A stretch of 64,000 nt of DNA, taken from NCBI GenBank assembly GCA_019359495.1, contig JAHHHF010000073.1:62001-126000 (forward strand). The letters run 5' to 3'. The first letter of the stretch is position 1, and every line of letters begins with the position of its first letter. This document shows positions 1-10,178 of this stretch, piece after piece. The stretch comes from Goleter apudmare HA4340-LM2. GTDB taxonomy: Bacteria; Cyanobacteriota; Cyanobacteriia; Cyanobacteriales; Nostocaceae. The notes beneath the pieces are model-generated. The model saw only the letters and a program-made list of their open reading frames with translations, did no database searches and was not told the DNA's origin. Position numbers and translations under genes: made by a program.

Positions 1-2646
1 CGGACTGAAACTTACACTCCAAACCTGACCATTACCTACTAATGTTTGTGGTTCTACATCTTGGAAATACCACATTCTAATAGTGCGATCAACACCAACA
101 GAAACTAGTTTTTTTCCATCTGGAGTAAAAGTTATATCAGGAATCCGACCAGTATGACCTTTGAAAGTTTGTGGTTCAGTATCTAAATTTTTTAAATTCC
201 ACAGTTTTACCGTACCATCTTCACTACTAGAAGCAAGTCTTTCACCATCAGGGCTGAAACTCACACCCCAAGTTGTACCGCGATGTCCTGGGAAAGTATG
301 CCATTCTCTACTATTTTCAATGTTCCATAATTTTACTTTGCCATCTTCACTACTAGAAGCCATAAATTTACCGTCAGAACTAAAATCAACCATTCTGACA
401 TCGTGCTGATGACCTTTGAGAGTTTTCAGTAAACTTGTATCCTCAACTTTCCAAAGTTTGATGGTTTTATCATTACTAGCAGAGGCAAGAATTTTACTAT
501 CAGGACTAAATTTTACGTATGTAACCCAACGATTAGGATGGGCTGAAATAGTTTTTAGCGGGGTATCATTTTTGACAGTACCATTTTCCATTTGCCACAA
601 TTTCACCTTACCAGTAGAGTCCGATGAAGCGAGAAGTTTGCCATCAGGGCTAAAATTTACACTTCTAACCCAAGTATTATTATGAGCAAGAATAGTTTGC
701 TTACGTCTCAGCTTTTCTATGTCCCACAATTTAATCGTACCGTCATCACTACTAGAAGCTAATATTTTCCCATCAGGACTAAATTTCACGTTCCAAATAT
801 TATCACTATGACCTTTAAAGGTTGTAATTAAATTTCCTTTGATATGCCACAATTTCACTAGATTATCTTCATCACCAGAAGCTATCAATTGACCATTAGG
901 GCTAATACTAACTGTTCTGACTCTATTAGTATGTCCTTCGAGACGATTATGTTCTCCGACAAGAGATATTGCTTGTTGTAGGGTGTTATGGACTTGCCTG
1001 CGTGTTTTCTCTTTAACTGGAAATGACTTTTCTAAATCTTGTAATTGTTTTCCTACTTTTAAGGCTTCTATCAATCCATCCAAAGGTTTTTCAACAAGTG
1101 TAATTTCTATGGCTGTACTTTTGAGTGAAATATTTGCTTCTGTTTGTTCTCGCCTTGCTATAGCTAGTTGCAAACCTGTAACTACAGCTACCACCAAAGA
1201 TACAGATAAAAATATACCACCAAGACCCATGATTTTCCTAGCTTGGTTTTGGGCTTGTGTTAAAGTATCGTTCGCTTGAGCTAATATTTGGCTTTCTTCT
1301 TCTTGGATAGTTAAAGCACGTTGCACTTCTCGTTTTTCTAATTCTTGACTAGCAGCTAAAAACCGATAATCTAAGGTGCTGAGGCTTTGATGATTTGCCC
1401 ATAAAAGCGCATCTTGTAATGCTTGTCCTCGTAATAGACGTGATTCATCAAAAAAATTAGATTCTACCCAAGCAGTGAAGTTCTGGGAATAGGGACGAAG
1501 TTTATTTAGTTGTTGATCAACCCAATTTTGATGAAAAATGCGTTCGTAAATGCAATTATAAACTTTTAACTGTCCTTGTGTTTGCACCACCAAACCTGAT
1601 AAACGTAGCTCTGTTTGTTCTCGACTACTGTCAACTGTCAAGCTTCCTTTTTGTAAAACTTCCTGATAAATCCCCAATAAACGCCCAGCTTTTTGTTCAT
1701 TATGGAGAATGCGATCGCGTATTGTCTTTAAATGTTCTGGTTCGTCTTGAGCTTCCCAATTTTCAATAATTCGGCTGCTGATAAGATTTTCAACCCATTG
1801 TGCAATTCTCACTCCTTCCTCATCACCGCTTCCTTCTGTTTTTGTGTCTCCACATCTTTTTGCTTCCTCCACTACCAACTGACAAACCTTCTGCGTCAGA
1901 AATGGTTGTCCTCCAGTCCAATTTAAGATTTCCTGAAGCACTAATTGAGGATTGTCTACTTTTCCTGCTAATCCCTTGGCTAAGGGATAGGCTTCTGGAA
2001 GCTTGAAACCTTGTAATTCTATTGCTTTACCAATATTAAAAGGTGTTTGAGTTTTATCTGCAATTAAATCACTGGGAGTAGCTACACCCAATAATGCAAA
2101 AGTCAGACGTTGATATGCAGAATTATTAACCCGTTGATTATAAAAAAATCTAATTAAAGCAAAAAAATCATCTACAGAAAAATTCTGGCTGAGAACTCGG
2201 TCAATTTCATCTACAAAAATAACGATTTTTTGCGAAATTTCTTTTAATAAAACTTCATCAATAAACAAACTAAAACGCTGAATAGGTGAAAGTAAATCTT
2301 TCCTTTCTCGCCACCAAGTTCGCCAATTGATTGTTTGACTTAGCTGACAACTGCTGACAATTGATTGAACTATTCCCGCATACCACTTTTCTGCTGTGAC
2401 TTCTTCTTTACCGATTCCCGTTAAGTCAATAAAAGCACAGATCGCACCTTCGGCTTGCAGTCTCTGCATCGTTTGAACTCGCAAGCTGGATTTACCCATT
2501 TGCCGAGAATTCAATACATAGCAAAATTCACCTGCTTTTAAACAATTGTAAAACTCAGCATCAGCTTGGCGGGTAACATAGCTTGATGCATAAACAGGTA
2601 GACTCCCACCTACTTGATATTCATAGTTTGATATAGATGCTGCCAT
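1..2646 (-). CDS. AAA-like ATPase with C-terminal WD40 repeats, 3' end beyond window
   Basis: The reading frame is open from the ATG at 2646 to the left edge (882 codons), so the C-terminus is missing. The N-terminal ~430 residues form an AAA-like (AAA_35 type) STAND ATPase: Walker A reads RQMGKSSL and Walker B reads [12 protein letters not shown] charged, coiled linker and one hydrophobic stretch (plus-strand ~1180-1250) follow, suggesting membrane anchoring. Seven complete WD40 units then run from about 960 down to 30, each with GH near the start and a KLW-type end, and an eighth is cut by the edge. Such proteins are common in filamentous cyanobacteria and are thought to be signalling or conflict switches in which the propeller senses and the ATPase oligomerises; the target here is unknown. 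The gene is divergent from the serine hydrolase at 2979. Confidence 0.88.
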   Translation of the reverse strand, partial: MAASISNYEYQVGGSLPVYASSYVTRQADAEFYNCLKAGEFCYVLNSRQMGKSSLRVQTMQRLQAEGAICAFIDLTGIGKEEVTAEKWYAGIVQSIVSSCQLSQTINWRTWWRERKDLLSPIQRFSLFIDEVLLKEISQKIVIFVDEIDRVLSQNFSVDDFFALIRFFYNQRVNNSAYQRLTFALLGVATPSDLIADKTQTPFNIGKAIELQGFKLPEAYPLAKGLAGKVDNPQLVLQEILNWTGGQPFLTQKVCQLVVEEAKRCGDTKTEGSGDEEGVRIAQWVENLISSRIIENWEAQDEPEHLKTIRDRILHNEQKAGRLLGIYQEVLQKGSLTVDSSREQTELRLSGLVVQTQGQLKVYNCIYERIFHQNWVDQQLNKLRPYSQNFTAWVESNFFDESRLLRGQALQDALLWANHQSLSTLDYRFLAASQELEKREVQRALTIQEEESQILAQANDTLTQAQNQARKIMGLGGIFLSVSLVVAVVTGLQLAIARREQTEANISLKSTAIEITLVEKPLDGLIEALKVGKQLQDLEKSFPVKEKTRRQVHNTLQQAISLVGEHNRLEGHTNRVRTVSISPNGQLIASGDEDNLVKLWHIKGNLITTFKGHSDNIWNVKFSPDGKILASSSDDGTIKLWDIEKLRRKQTILAHNNTWVRSVNFSPDGKLLASSDSTGKVKLWQMENGTVKNDTPLKTISAHPNRWVTYVKFSPDSKILASASNDKTIKLWKVEDTSLLKTLKGHQHDVRMVDFSSDGKFMASSSEDGKVKLWNIENSREWHTFPGHRGTTWGVSFSPDGERLASSSEDGTVKLWNLKNLDTEPQTFKGHTGRIPDITFTPDGKKLVSVGVDRTIRMWYFQDVEPQTLVGNGQVWSVSFSP

Positions 2647-2978
2647 GATTGCCAAGCGCCAACCCTTTCCTTGAGTATACTATTGCCGCTATAGCTTGAT
2701 TGGGTTTTCCTGAAAAACCTGATTTTTCCCTATTTTTCTATTTTTATCCTGATTTGTGATTGCTCATAAGACCTGTTTTTTCCCTCTTGGTATATTGATT
2801 TTTTCAGGTGATTATTTGCATATCAAGCGAATTAACAAATTAATTCTAAACACAAGAGGATAAAAAGATGAAATTCACATCTGCTTGATTTAGTCTTCAA
2901 CCAAGCGATCGCATTTTATTTATCTTCATTATCAGAGGCGATCGCTCTGCTAATATTCTACATAAGGAAAATTGTATT
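2647..2978. other. Divergent intergenic region
   Basis: This spacer separates the minus-strand AAA/WD40 gene from the plus-strand serine hydrolase and must hold both promoters. At 2712-2738 it carries an AT-rich motif (GAAAAACCTGATTTTT followed by CCCTATTTTTC) that recurs at 4246-4270 upstream of the next gene. Two HIP1-type octamers lie at about 2905 and 2938. An AAGGA ribosome-binding site precedes the ATG at 2979. No small gene is evident. Confidence 0.5.
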
Positions 2979-4157
2979 ATGTCTACCAACACTCAGTTCT
3001 TTTCTCAAAAAACTACAGTTTCACTAGCTGTTCTTTTCTCCTTCTTGACTCCCTTAACCCTCCATGCCGCACCTGTACCAACTCGAACTATCCAAGCCAA
3101 TCAATGGGCTTTGACAAATCAAGCAGATCAGGCAATTAAAAAGTATCAAAGTGAAAATAATGTTCCCGGTATGTCAGTAGCCATTTGTAAAAATGGTAAT
3201 TTCCTCTACTCTCAAGGTTTTGGTTGGAGCAATGTAGAAAAGAAAATCAAAGCTTCCCAAAATACACGCTATCGACTAGCTTCTGTAAGTAAACCTGTAA
3301 CTGCTATTCTGGCAATGGAATTACAGGATCAAGGTCAATTAAAGCCCAATAGTAATATTCGTACTTTACTTTCCGGGCTGTCTGCACAACATAGTTACAC
3401 TCTCGGTCAATTGCTATCTCATCAATCAGGTGTGCGTCACTATAAAAGTGGCAGCGACCCCACAAAGAATGTCAATATACAATTCGGGCGTGCCCAAGAT
3501 GCTCTGAAATTATTTATCACTGACCCGTTAGTGATGCCTCCCGGCAGTAATTATAAATATAGTACCCACGGGTACACTGTGCTGGCTACTGCGATGGAAA
3601 AAATCACTAACAAAAATTTTGGTACTTATGCATCCAGTCGCTTTAACGCCTGGGGGCTACAAAGTCTTCGCCCAGAAAACTCAGCAATTCAAGTAGCAAA
3701 CCGGGCAGAGATTTACGGTACTAATAATAAACCCGCCAAGCGCGATAACTTGAGTTGGAAATATGCTGGTGGCGGTTATGAATCCTCAGCAGTTGATTTA
3801 TGTAAACTGGGTATGAAAGTACTCAATGGTAATATCCTCAAACCAACGTCACGAGACTTGATGTGGACTAAACAAAAGTCGCAAGCAGGAACTACCCAAT
3901 ATGGATTTGGTTGGAGTGTAGGTCAAGATGGCAATCGCAAAGTTGTAGCACACAATGGTGCCCAAACTGGTGCAGCTTCTTACTGGAGAATTTATCCTAG
4001 TGATGGGGTTGTCGTGGTTGTTCTTTCTAATCGTCGCGGTCACAATCCCAGAAATTTAGGTATATCCCTCGGTAAAATGGCTGTGCTGAACACAACCCAA
4101 TTTACTCAGCAGGCTGACGATACAATTCAACTGGATGAACAGTCAGTTGATGAATAA
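2979..4157 (+). CDS. Secreted serine hydrolase, beta-lactamase / D-Ala-D-Ala carboxypeptidase family
   Basis: The product has 392 residues. A signal peptide of about 30 residues ends near LHAAP, so it should act in the periplasm or outside. The class C beta-lactamase fold shows the catalytic SxxK as SVSK (after YRLA), a YSTHGY segment in the place of the YxN motif, and a late HNGAQTG segment matching the HxG box. The family includes DD-peptidases, esterases and class C beta-lactamases, so peptidoglycan or D-amino-acid peptide turnover is the safest reading; antibiotic resistance cannot be inferred. It ends with a short acidic tail. It stands between two AAA-like ATPase genes and next to a lectin-like secreted protein. 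The start is supported by AAGGA about 10 bases upstream. Confidence 0.88.
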   Translation: MSTNTQFFSQKTTVSLAVLFSFLTPLTLHAAPVPTRTIQANQWALTNQADQAIKKYQSENNVPGMSVAICKNGNFLYSQGFGWSNVEKKIKASQNTRYRLASVSKPVTAILAMELQDQGQLKPNSNIRTLLSGLSAQHSYTLGQLLSHQSGVRHYKSGSDPTKNVNIQFGRAQDALKLFITDPLVMPPGSNYKYSTHGYTVLATAMEKITNKNFGTYASSRFNAWGLQSLRPENSAIQVANRAEIYGTNNKPAKRDNLSWKYAGGGYESSAVDLCKLGMKVLNGNILKPTSRDLMWTKQKSQAGTTQYGFGWSVGQDGNRKVVAHNGAQTGAASYWRIYPSDGVVVVVLSNRRGHNPRNLGISLGKMAVLNTTQFTQQADDTIQLDEQSVDE

Positions 4158-4245
4158 ATAACGTCAGTTTGGGCGAAGTGACAGCAATGTGCAAAGCTTA
4201 ATGTCTGCTGTCACTACCTACACTTCTTAGCCGATCTGCTATCGA

Positions 4246-4270
4246 GAAAAACCTGATTTTTTCCTATTTT
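4246..4270. promoter_or_regulatory. AT-rich motif shared with the spacer at 2712
   Basis: GAAAAACCTGATTTT plus TTCCTATTTT repeats almost exactly the motif at 2712-2738. It lies 159 bases before the lectin-like gene at 4405. It could be a shared regulatory sequence or a piece of a dispersed repeat; the sequence cannot decide. Confidence 0.3.
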
Positions 4271-4404
4271 CATCTTTTTTCCCTTGCTCTACATTCACAA
4301 ATGATGTCTATCATTCCATTCCCAGGTTTTCATCTCGTACTGCATGAACACAATGGCTGCAACGTATTGATAACCAGATTTCGATATTTGAGAGATCAAG
4401 AAAA

Positions 4405-4938
4405 ATGAATTGGGCTATTATGTCAAGTAAAAAACTGCTATTTAACTATACCTGTTCTTTGGCGATCGGATTGACTTTGACTACATTTCCATTACTGGCT
4501 CAAGCGCAATCGAATTTGATTGGACTTAGTGGAGGTAGTGGTGGAAGTTCTTTTGCTATTCAATGTCCGGGCAATATCAGAAAAATTTACATTCGAGCAG
4601 GCAGACGAATCGATTCTATAGGATTTTACTGCGAAAGTGGTAAAGCGGAGTATGCCAGCACAGTTGGTGGAAATGGAGGAACTCAATACACTTTTAACTT
4701 GAAGCCAGGAGAATATTTGCGTGGTATTAGGGGTAGATATGGTAAGTGTGGGAAAAAGTCAACTCGCATCTGTTCTATCCAATTCATTACCAATCAACGT
4801 TATTCTCTGGAGTATGGAGGTACTGGACCTGCTAGTGGCACATTTAATTATGAATTACCTAGTGATGAAGTTTATGGATTTTACGGTAGGTCTGGTAAGA
4901 ACATTGATGCGATTGGTATAATAACCAGACCGCGCTAA
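4405..4938 (+). CDS. Secreted jacalin-like lectin-fold protein
   Basis: The product has 177 residues. A signal peptide ends at about residue 35 (LLAQAQS). The mature part, about 140 residues, has the repeating pattern of a jacalin-type beta-prism: LSGGSGGSSF, IYIRAGRRIDSIGFYC, VGGNGG near the middle, then a second GFYGRSGKNIDAIGI half. These features point to a carbohydrate-binding domain exported to the periplasm, sheath or medium. Four cysteines in the mature part could form disulfides. An in-frame ATG at 4420 (MSSKKLL) gives a more compact signal peptide and is an alternative start. A dispersed repeat begins directly after the stop codon. No sugar specificity can be read from the sequence. 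Confidence 0.72.
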   Translation: MNWAIMSSKKLLFNYTCSLAIGLTLTTFPLLAQAQSNLIGLSGGSGGSSFAIQCPGNIRKIYIRAGRRIDSIGFYCESGKAEYASTVGGNGGTQYTFNLKPGEYLRGIRGRYGKCGKKSTRICSIQFITNQRYSLEYGGTGPASGTFNYELPSDEVYGFYGRSGKNIDAIGIITRPR

Positions 4939-5048
4939 TAAGTAGGTGGGTGGAAGAATTTATCGTTGGGATAAGGCAGGAGGGAAGAGGATTTTAGCCT
5001 CATTTATTTTTATTTACATAGTTGGGTTTATTTATGCCTACCTACTTA
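4939..5048. repeat. Dispersed ~115-bp repeat, family 1, copy 1
   Basis: The element starts TAAGTAGGTGGGTGGAAG and ends ATGCCTACCTACTTA, so its termini are inverted repeats of AAGTAGGT. It directly abuts the stop codon of the lectin-like gene. Related copies lie at 10755-10843, 33016-33253, 41727-41843, 50310-50419 and 56392-56511. It encodes nothing and resembles a miniature mobile element. Confidence 0.75.
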
Positions 5049-5063
5049 GTGGCGATTGTGATT

Positions 5064-6422
5064 TTAGTCTAAAACTCGCTGAAAATATTCTCGATACAAA
5101 CTACACCAAGGTATAACGTGATTATTGTGTCGCTGCACCAGTCCCATACTATGTAATTTGTAAATCTGCATTGAATCTAATTCCACTGGTGCAGGTGAAT
5201 TAACAACGATTTTCATCGCCTGGGCTAATTGTGGACATTCTTGCAGTATTTGCAAATATCCCCGCAGATGGTTGCTATAAATTCCCATTTCAGTTGCAGC
5301 TTCTTGTAATAGTTGTTCTAGCATGACATTGCCCGAACTAACTTCATACATTGCTAATCCTACTAAATAGGGATGTCCTCCTACCTTATCCATCAATTTT
5401 TCTATTTGATGTTGTTGCCAGTTTAAACCATATAAACCTGCTAAATTAAGTATTTGTGTTTGCTCAAATTCCAATAATTCTACAGGAAAGCCTGCATTAA
5501 AGGGAGATTGATTGATATCCAAAGAAACATAAACTTCGGTAGAGTGTGCCAATATCAACCGCAGTTTTTTCCATATTTCAGAAATCTTTCCCTTTTCATG
5601 CCAGCTTCGTACCATTCCTAAAAAGTCTTCGATAACTTCTGTATAGGAGAAAATCCTATCCACGTTATCCAAGGCTAAGACTACGGGATAATCTACCTCT
5701 GCTAATAAATATTCTTCAAAATATGCTGTGCAGTTGTCATTACTGCCTAAAATTTCTGTATCCCAGTAATCTTGTAATCGTTTTTCTAACTTTAATTGTT
5801 TGCCTACGATGCAACATAGCCAGCGTAGAAACCGATCTAAATTATTGATAATATCACGATTCACACTGTTCAAATCTAAATAGACAACTAGATAATTATC
5901 ATGAGCGATATATGTAAAAATTTTATTTATTAATGATGTTTTCCCCATCATTTTTGGTGCTTTAATTCTTATTAGAGAGCCAGGTTTTACTAAAGTCTCA
6001 TAGCAGAGATTTTCGATTCCACGGCGATATACATAAAAAGGAGAATTTCCTGCTAATGAACCATCAGGAAATGGCAGTATGTCTGCTTCTGTTGATATTT
6101 TTGCAACTCGATTGCCGTCATTAACAAATATAAAATTTTCTTTTGACCAAGCTCGTTTTAAAGCGGCTTTAAAGTTTTTTTTAGTAACCTTTTCTTTGTA
6201 GGCATCCGAAAGCTTATGCCATAATTTATTACCAACGTCTTTATTGAGATATTCAGGACTATAACCGTAAGTCGTTGCCATATCATCATAGCTTTTTTCA
6301 TCCCAAGCACCCTGAAGTACTTTGATCTCGATATCACTGAGATATTTACCTGTATATTGAAATACAGCTTTGTCAGCAGCTTCTTTGGCTTGTAACCAAG
6401 AAAATTCTGATTCTGAATCCAT
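5064..6422 (-). CDS. AAA-like ATPase with vWA-MoxR-associated-type N-terminal HTH
   Basis: The product has 452 residues. Residues 1-95, including KAVFQYTGKYLSDIEI and YSPEYLNKDVGNKLW, resemble the helix-turn-helix domain found at the N-terminus of vWA-MoxR-associated (vMAP) and cyanobacterial AAA_35 proteins. An AAA-like ATPase follows: Walker A APKMMGKTSL (about residue 155) and Walker B VVLALDNVDRIF (about residue 250). The C-terminal part (GGHPYLVGLAMY and onwards) is the helical lid and winged-helix region of STAND ATPases. There is no WD40 or other sensor domain, unlike the gene at the left edge. Likely an intracellular signalling or conflict-related switch; its partner is not identifiable here. 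Confidence 0.78.
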   Translation of the reverse strand: MDSESEFSWLQAKEAADKAVFQYTGKYLSDIEIKVLQGAWDEKSYDDMATTYGYSPEYLNKDVGNKLWHKLSDAYKEKVTKKNFKAALKRAWSKENFIFVNDGNRVAKISTEADILPFPDGSLAGNSPFYVYRRGIENLCYETLVKPGSLIRIKAPKMMGKTSLINKIFTYIAHDNYLVVYLDLNSVNRDIINNLDRFLRWLCCIVGKQLKLEKRLQDYWDTEILGSNDNCTAYFEEYLLAEVDYPVVLALDNVDRIFSYTEVIEDFLGMVRSWHEKGKISEIWKKLRLILAHSTEVYVSLDINQSPFNAGFPVELLEFEQTQILNLAGLYGLNWQQHQIEKLMDKVGGHPYLVGLAMYEVSSGNVMLEQLLQEAATEMGIYSNHLRGYLQILQECPQLAQAMKIVVNSPAPVELDSMQIYKLHSMGLVQRHNNHVIPWCSLYREYFQRVLD

Positions 6423-6748
6423 ATCAAAATATAAGTCACAAAATTTATGACCAGTTTATTTTAGAGGAATATAAATAAATGCAATCAACTTTTTCATGAA
6501 AGTATGAACTTGTGCCTAGAATTACAAAATTGGGTTAAGAAACGTATATCTTTAGAGGCTACTCTTAGGAGTTCTCCGCAGAAAGTAGAGGCGATCACCA
6601 GGTGGTATGATCGTTTTATGAGCGATCGCTATGGATGAAAAGAAACATTTCTGTGGCTGAGAAGAGCAATTAAGAACAATTAAATCCCCGACTGCTTCAA
6701 GAAGTTGGGGATCTAGGCTTTGAAATATTGACTAGGAAACTCTAGGAT
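6423..6748. other. Intergenic spacer
   Basis: This holds the promoter side of the AAA-like gene (5064-6422) and the 3' flank of the adenylate cyclase gene. It includes two HIP1-like octamers and the hairpin at 6684-6712. No coding potential was seen. Confidence 0.4.
6684..6712 (-). terminator. Hairpin downstream of the adenylate cyclase gene
   Basis: ATCCCC-G-ACT pairs with AGT-T-GGGGAT around a 10-base loop, 36 bases after the cyclase stop codon. On the minus strand it is followed by TTTAATTG, only weakly U-rich, so it could be a terminator or an mRNA-stabilising hairpin. Confidence 0.45.
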
Positions 6749-9334
6749 TTACTTCTCTTTGAAAGTCCAAACACCTTCATCCCAATCTATATCTGATGGG
6801 GGTGATTGCATCCAGTGCTGACAACGCCGCAGGTGTAACATAGCCGCTTTGTCGCTATCGTCAACAGCTAAAACTTTTGTAAACTCTGCTTGAGCTTTGT
6901 GAAAATCACGGTTGAGGTAATATTCACGTCCTTTGTGATAATGTTCAATTGCTGTGAGTTTTTGGCTACTAATAGTGTCAGAACGCAAACCTAGTAATTC
7001 GTAGATAGCTACTGGCTCATTTCTCCCTTTGACACGAATGTAATCTAATTCCCTAGCCCAAATATTGTTTTGGCAAGGTTTATAAGTGTTGTCGCTAAGA
7101 ATAATATCACAACCATATTGCTTACTGACACTTTCTAGGCGAGAGCCGAGGTTAACGCCATCGCCAATAGCGGTAAATTCCATGCGTTTACTAGAACCAA
7201 TATTACCACTGATGACGGTATCAGAATTAATGCCAATACCGATGTTAATTCTGGGCTTATTAGCTGCATAGCGACGGTGATTAAATTCATTTAAGCGATG
7301 GCGCATTTCTAAGGATGTTTTCACTGCCATCCAAGCGTGTTCGTCTAAGGGTAGAGGTGAACCAAACACAGCCATAATGGCATCACCAATATATTTATCA
7401 AGAGTACCTTTATGTTTAAAAACTGCTTCTACCATTGATTCAAAATATTCATTGAGCATACTCACCACTTCTTCAGCTTCGAGATTTTCGGTCAAGGTAG
7501 TATAGCCTCTAATATCAGAAAATAAGATAGAAACTTCTTTACGATCGCCTCCTAATTTGGCATCATCTAATTTGAGTAATTCCTCTGCTAATTCTTGGGT
7601 CATGTAGCGATACATTGTACTTTTAAGGCGCTTTTCATCGCTAATATCTTCCATCACCACCAGTGCGCCACGGACTTGTTGTTGATCGCTAGCATCGGCA
7701 ATGGCATTAATTGATAAATTAATACTGTGTTGTTCTATGCCACTACTGATTAGTGTGCGATCGGGGTAATATTGCTGGCGGCGTTTGAGATTCTGGGCAT
7801 GTAAAGCATCATGAAACCACTTACTAAAATTACCTTCTTTAATACCGATCAAATCATTAATTAATTTACCTTCTAAACGATCTGATTCCTCTAGACTTAG
7901 TAGGCGTTTGGCACTTTCATTGGCAGCAATTACTAACCCTGCTTTATCAGTAGAAATTACTCCATTAGAAAGACTACGTAAAATATCCCGTTGCATTTGT
8001 TCTTGTTGTTTGACTGTGGCAAACAATTGAGCATTTTGTAATGCTACACCTGCTTGAATATTAAAAGCTTCCATGAACTCTTCATCATTATGATCAAAAC
8101 TAGCTTGGAAGCATTCTGGTGCTTTAGGCCATGCAGTAGGGTTATAAGCCGGAAAATCTCCCGATTTCCGTTTATTTACTAACTGAGTCACGCCAATCAA
8201 TTGTTGATCGGCATTAAACACTGGCATACAAAGTAAGCTACAGGTACGATAGCCATTTTGTTGGTCAATTTGTTTGGCTGTATCCGAATCTGGATGGTCA
8301 TACAAGTCAAAGGGAATATTTAACTTTTTGCCCGATGCTGCTACTAGCCCCGCAAATCCTTTCCCAATGGGGACACGTAATTCTTTAGTAGAGCTATCAT
8401 CTTGGGTAATTTTAGTCCATAATTCATGGCGATCGCGGTCTATCAACCAGAGAGTACTGCGATCGGCGCTCATCAGTTCTTTGGCTTCATCCATTACCCG
8501 TTTTAGGGTATCTTCTAAATCAAGGCTGCTTTGAGAGAGGGATTTAATCGCTTTCATCAGTGCAGCTACAGCCCTTTGTTTTTGAGTGGCTACATAAAAT
8601 GAGCGGGATGACTCTAAAATTAGCCGAATCGAAGGAGCAAATTCTTGGAATAATTTTTCATCCGCGTTGGTAAAGCCTCTAGTATCAATGCGATCGCTTA
8701 TGGCATCATCTGGATCATGTGCAGTTTTTAATTTATTGAGTAATTGTACTACTGCCACTAATTGCCCCTGTTCATTCAACAATGGCAAAGCCAGCATGGT
8801 GTAAGTACGATAGCCAGTGATTTTTTCTTGTGCTTGAGCAAATACTGACCGCGCATCTTGATAAAAGTCATAAGGAATATTGATTACTTGCTTGAGGGTG
8901 GCGACTTCACCTGCAATTCCTTTATTGGCGGGGATGCGAATTTCTAAAGAGCGATCGCCTTCTCCTTCGGCTAATATTGACCAGAGTTCTTGTTTTTCTT
9001 CGTCTAATAAGAATATCGTTGTGCGGTCTGCTCCTAGTAATTCTCCTGTTTTCAAGGTAATCGAATGCAACATTTCCTCAAGGATAGTTTCAAACCCCTG
9101 AGAATCCAACATTGCCAGAGTTTGATGGACAACATGCAATTTTTGCTCGACTTCCTGAACCACCTGTTTAAAAGTATCTTTAGTTAGGGGAGCTAGAAAA
9201 GAAGAGATAGTGCCTTTTCTAGTAGCAAGAGTACCTACAGGCGGAGAATTTTGTAGTAGATAATGGTTTGCTTGGTTGTGAATACCAATAATCAAATCAG
9301 CAGTTTTACTAAAACTATGTTGTTCCAGTGACAT
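6749..9334 (-). CDS. cyaB: GAF-GAF-PAS class III adenylate cyclase (CyaB1/CyaB2 type)
   Basis: The product has 861 residues, matching the ~860-residue CyaB1 and CyaB2 of Anabaena in length and layout. Two GAF domains lie at about residues 75-240 and 265-445; both have cyclic-nucleotide-type NKxx stretches (LLNKLK and LVNKRK). A PAS domain follows at about 455-575, then a class III cyclase domain at about 605-790. The catalytic domain shows both metal aspartates (FSDIRGYT and GDAIMAVFG), the adenine-selecting Lys and Thr (SKRMEFTAIGD) and the Asn/Arg transition-state pair (NLGSRLE), so it should make cAMP from ATP. The GAF tandem is known in the family to bind cAMP and activate the enzyme. The tail resembles a TPR-like helical pair. 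Which of the two Anabaena paralogues it matches cannot be told without alignment. Confidence 0.92.
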   Translation of the reverse strand: MSLEQHSFSKTADLIIGIHNQANHYLLQNSPPVGTLATRKGTISSFLAPLTKDTFKQVVQEVEQKLHVVHQTLAMLDSQGFETILEEMLHSITLKTGELLGADRTTIFLLDEEKQELWSILAEGEGDRSLEIRIPANKGIAGEVATLKQVINIPYDFYQDARSVFAQAQEKITGYRTYTMLALPLLNEQGQLVAVVQLLNKLKTAHDPDDAISDRIDTRGFTNADEKLFQEFAPSIRLILESSRSFYVATQKQRAVAALMKAIKSLSQSSLDLEDTLKRVMDEAKELMSADRSTLWLIDRDRHELWTKITQDDSSTKELRVPIGKGFAGLVAASGKKLNIPFDLYDHPDSDTAKQIDQQNGYRTCSLLCMPVFNADQQLIGVTQLVNKRKSGDFPAYNPTAWPKAPECFQASFDHNDEEFMEAFNIQAGVALQNAQLFATVKQQEQMQRDILRSLSNGVISTDKAGLVIAANESAKRLLSLEESDRLEGKLINDLIGIKEGNFSKWFHDALHAQNLKRRQQYYPDRTLISSGIEQHSINLSINAIADASDQQQVRGALVVMEDISDEKRLKSTMYRYMTQELAEELLKLDDAKLGGDRKEVSILFSDIRGYTTLTENLEAEEVVSMLNEYFESMVEAVFKHKGTLDKYIGDAIMAVFGSPLPLDEHAWMAVKTSLEMRHRLNEFNHRRYAANKPRINIGIGINSDTVISGNIGSSKRMEFTAIGDGVNLGSRLESVSKQYGCDIILSDNTYKPCQNNIWARELDYIRVKGRNEPVAIYELLGLRSDTISSQKLTAIEHYHKGREYYLNRDFHKAQAEFTKVLAVDDSDKAAMLHLRRCQHWMQSPPSDIDWDEGVWTFKEK

Positions 9335-10178
9335 AATTAGTTTTTGATATATAAGGATGAGATTTTATGAATGTTATTTAAATGTTGCTACAAGCTCAGG
9401 TCACTTGCCATTATCCACTATCCAGCCCATTTTCAGCATTAGTGACTTTTGGCAGATTATTAAGATGGGAAGTATAACCAAGCTGAGGGCATGTTGTCCA
9501 TAAATTACTAATTTTTACTGCATATTAAAATTGGAAGTTGGGTTAACTTTAACCTAAAAGCCCTAAGTCGGCAGATATTAACAACCTGACTTAGGCATTA
9601 CCTAACTAAGTGACAATGCTTCTAGATGGTGTCATATATATAGTTCCCAAAAACCTGACTAAGTTATCAGTCTTTAGTTTCAAACCCCAAATTTGCCAGA
9701 TATTAAAAGCTAGCAGCCGTTGTTGGGTATGATGCAGGTAATTACCTTTGGTTTTGTTGTTAAAAATGTAGAACAATTCATTGATAAACTTAATATCAAT
9801 TCCTAATATCGAACTGGCTGCTTAATTTATGAATGGAAATACAAGAAAAATGTAGGACAATGATTTCCTGACAAGCATATTTGTGAGTGAATTTGAATGA
9901 TTTTGCATTACCCATTTGCCTAGAGTCTCCACAAAAAAAAGGGGTTAATTATCACCTCTTATTTCTATTAACTTCTGGGATATAACTAATAACTTGTTTT
10001 ATCCCACTTATGTAAAAGTGTATCTAATTTAACTTAATAATTGTGTGGATTGGATTTATCTATAGTCTGGCAAACTTGTGAAATTATGTACTTAATTGGT
10101 TATGCGATCGCTAAAAGGGCATAAAATTCCAAAGTCTGCCATCAAGTAGCAACCTTATAGAGATTGAGCGAGGTATTT
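9335..10178. other. Long AT-rich spacer
   Basis: About 840 bases between the divergent cyclase and Rieske genes. It contains an inverted repeat CCTAAGTC/GACTTAGG (9562-9569 and 9588-9595), an A8 run near 9935 and one HIP1 octamer near 10105. No open frame with a plausible start was found. The AGG at 10171-10173 is the ribosome-binding site of the Rieske gene. Confidence 0.4.

Noticed and set aside
6600-6640. Clustered GCGATCGC octamers as possible regulatory sites
   Set aside because: The HIP1 octamer is spread over the entire window, in genes and spacers, so it is not informative at any one place.
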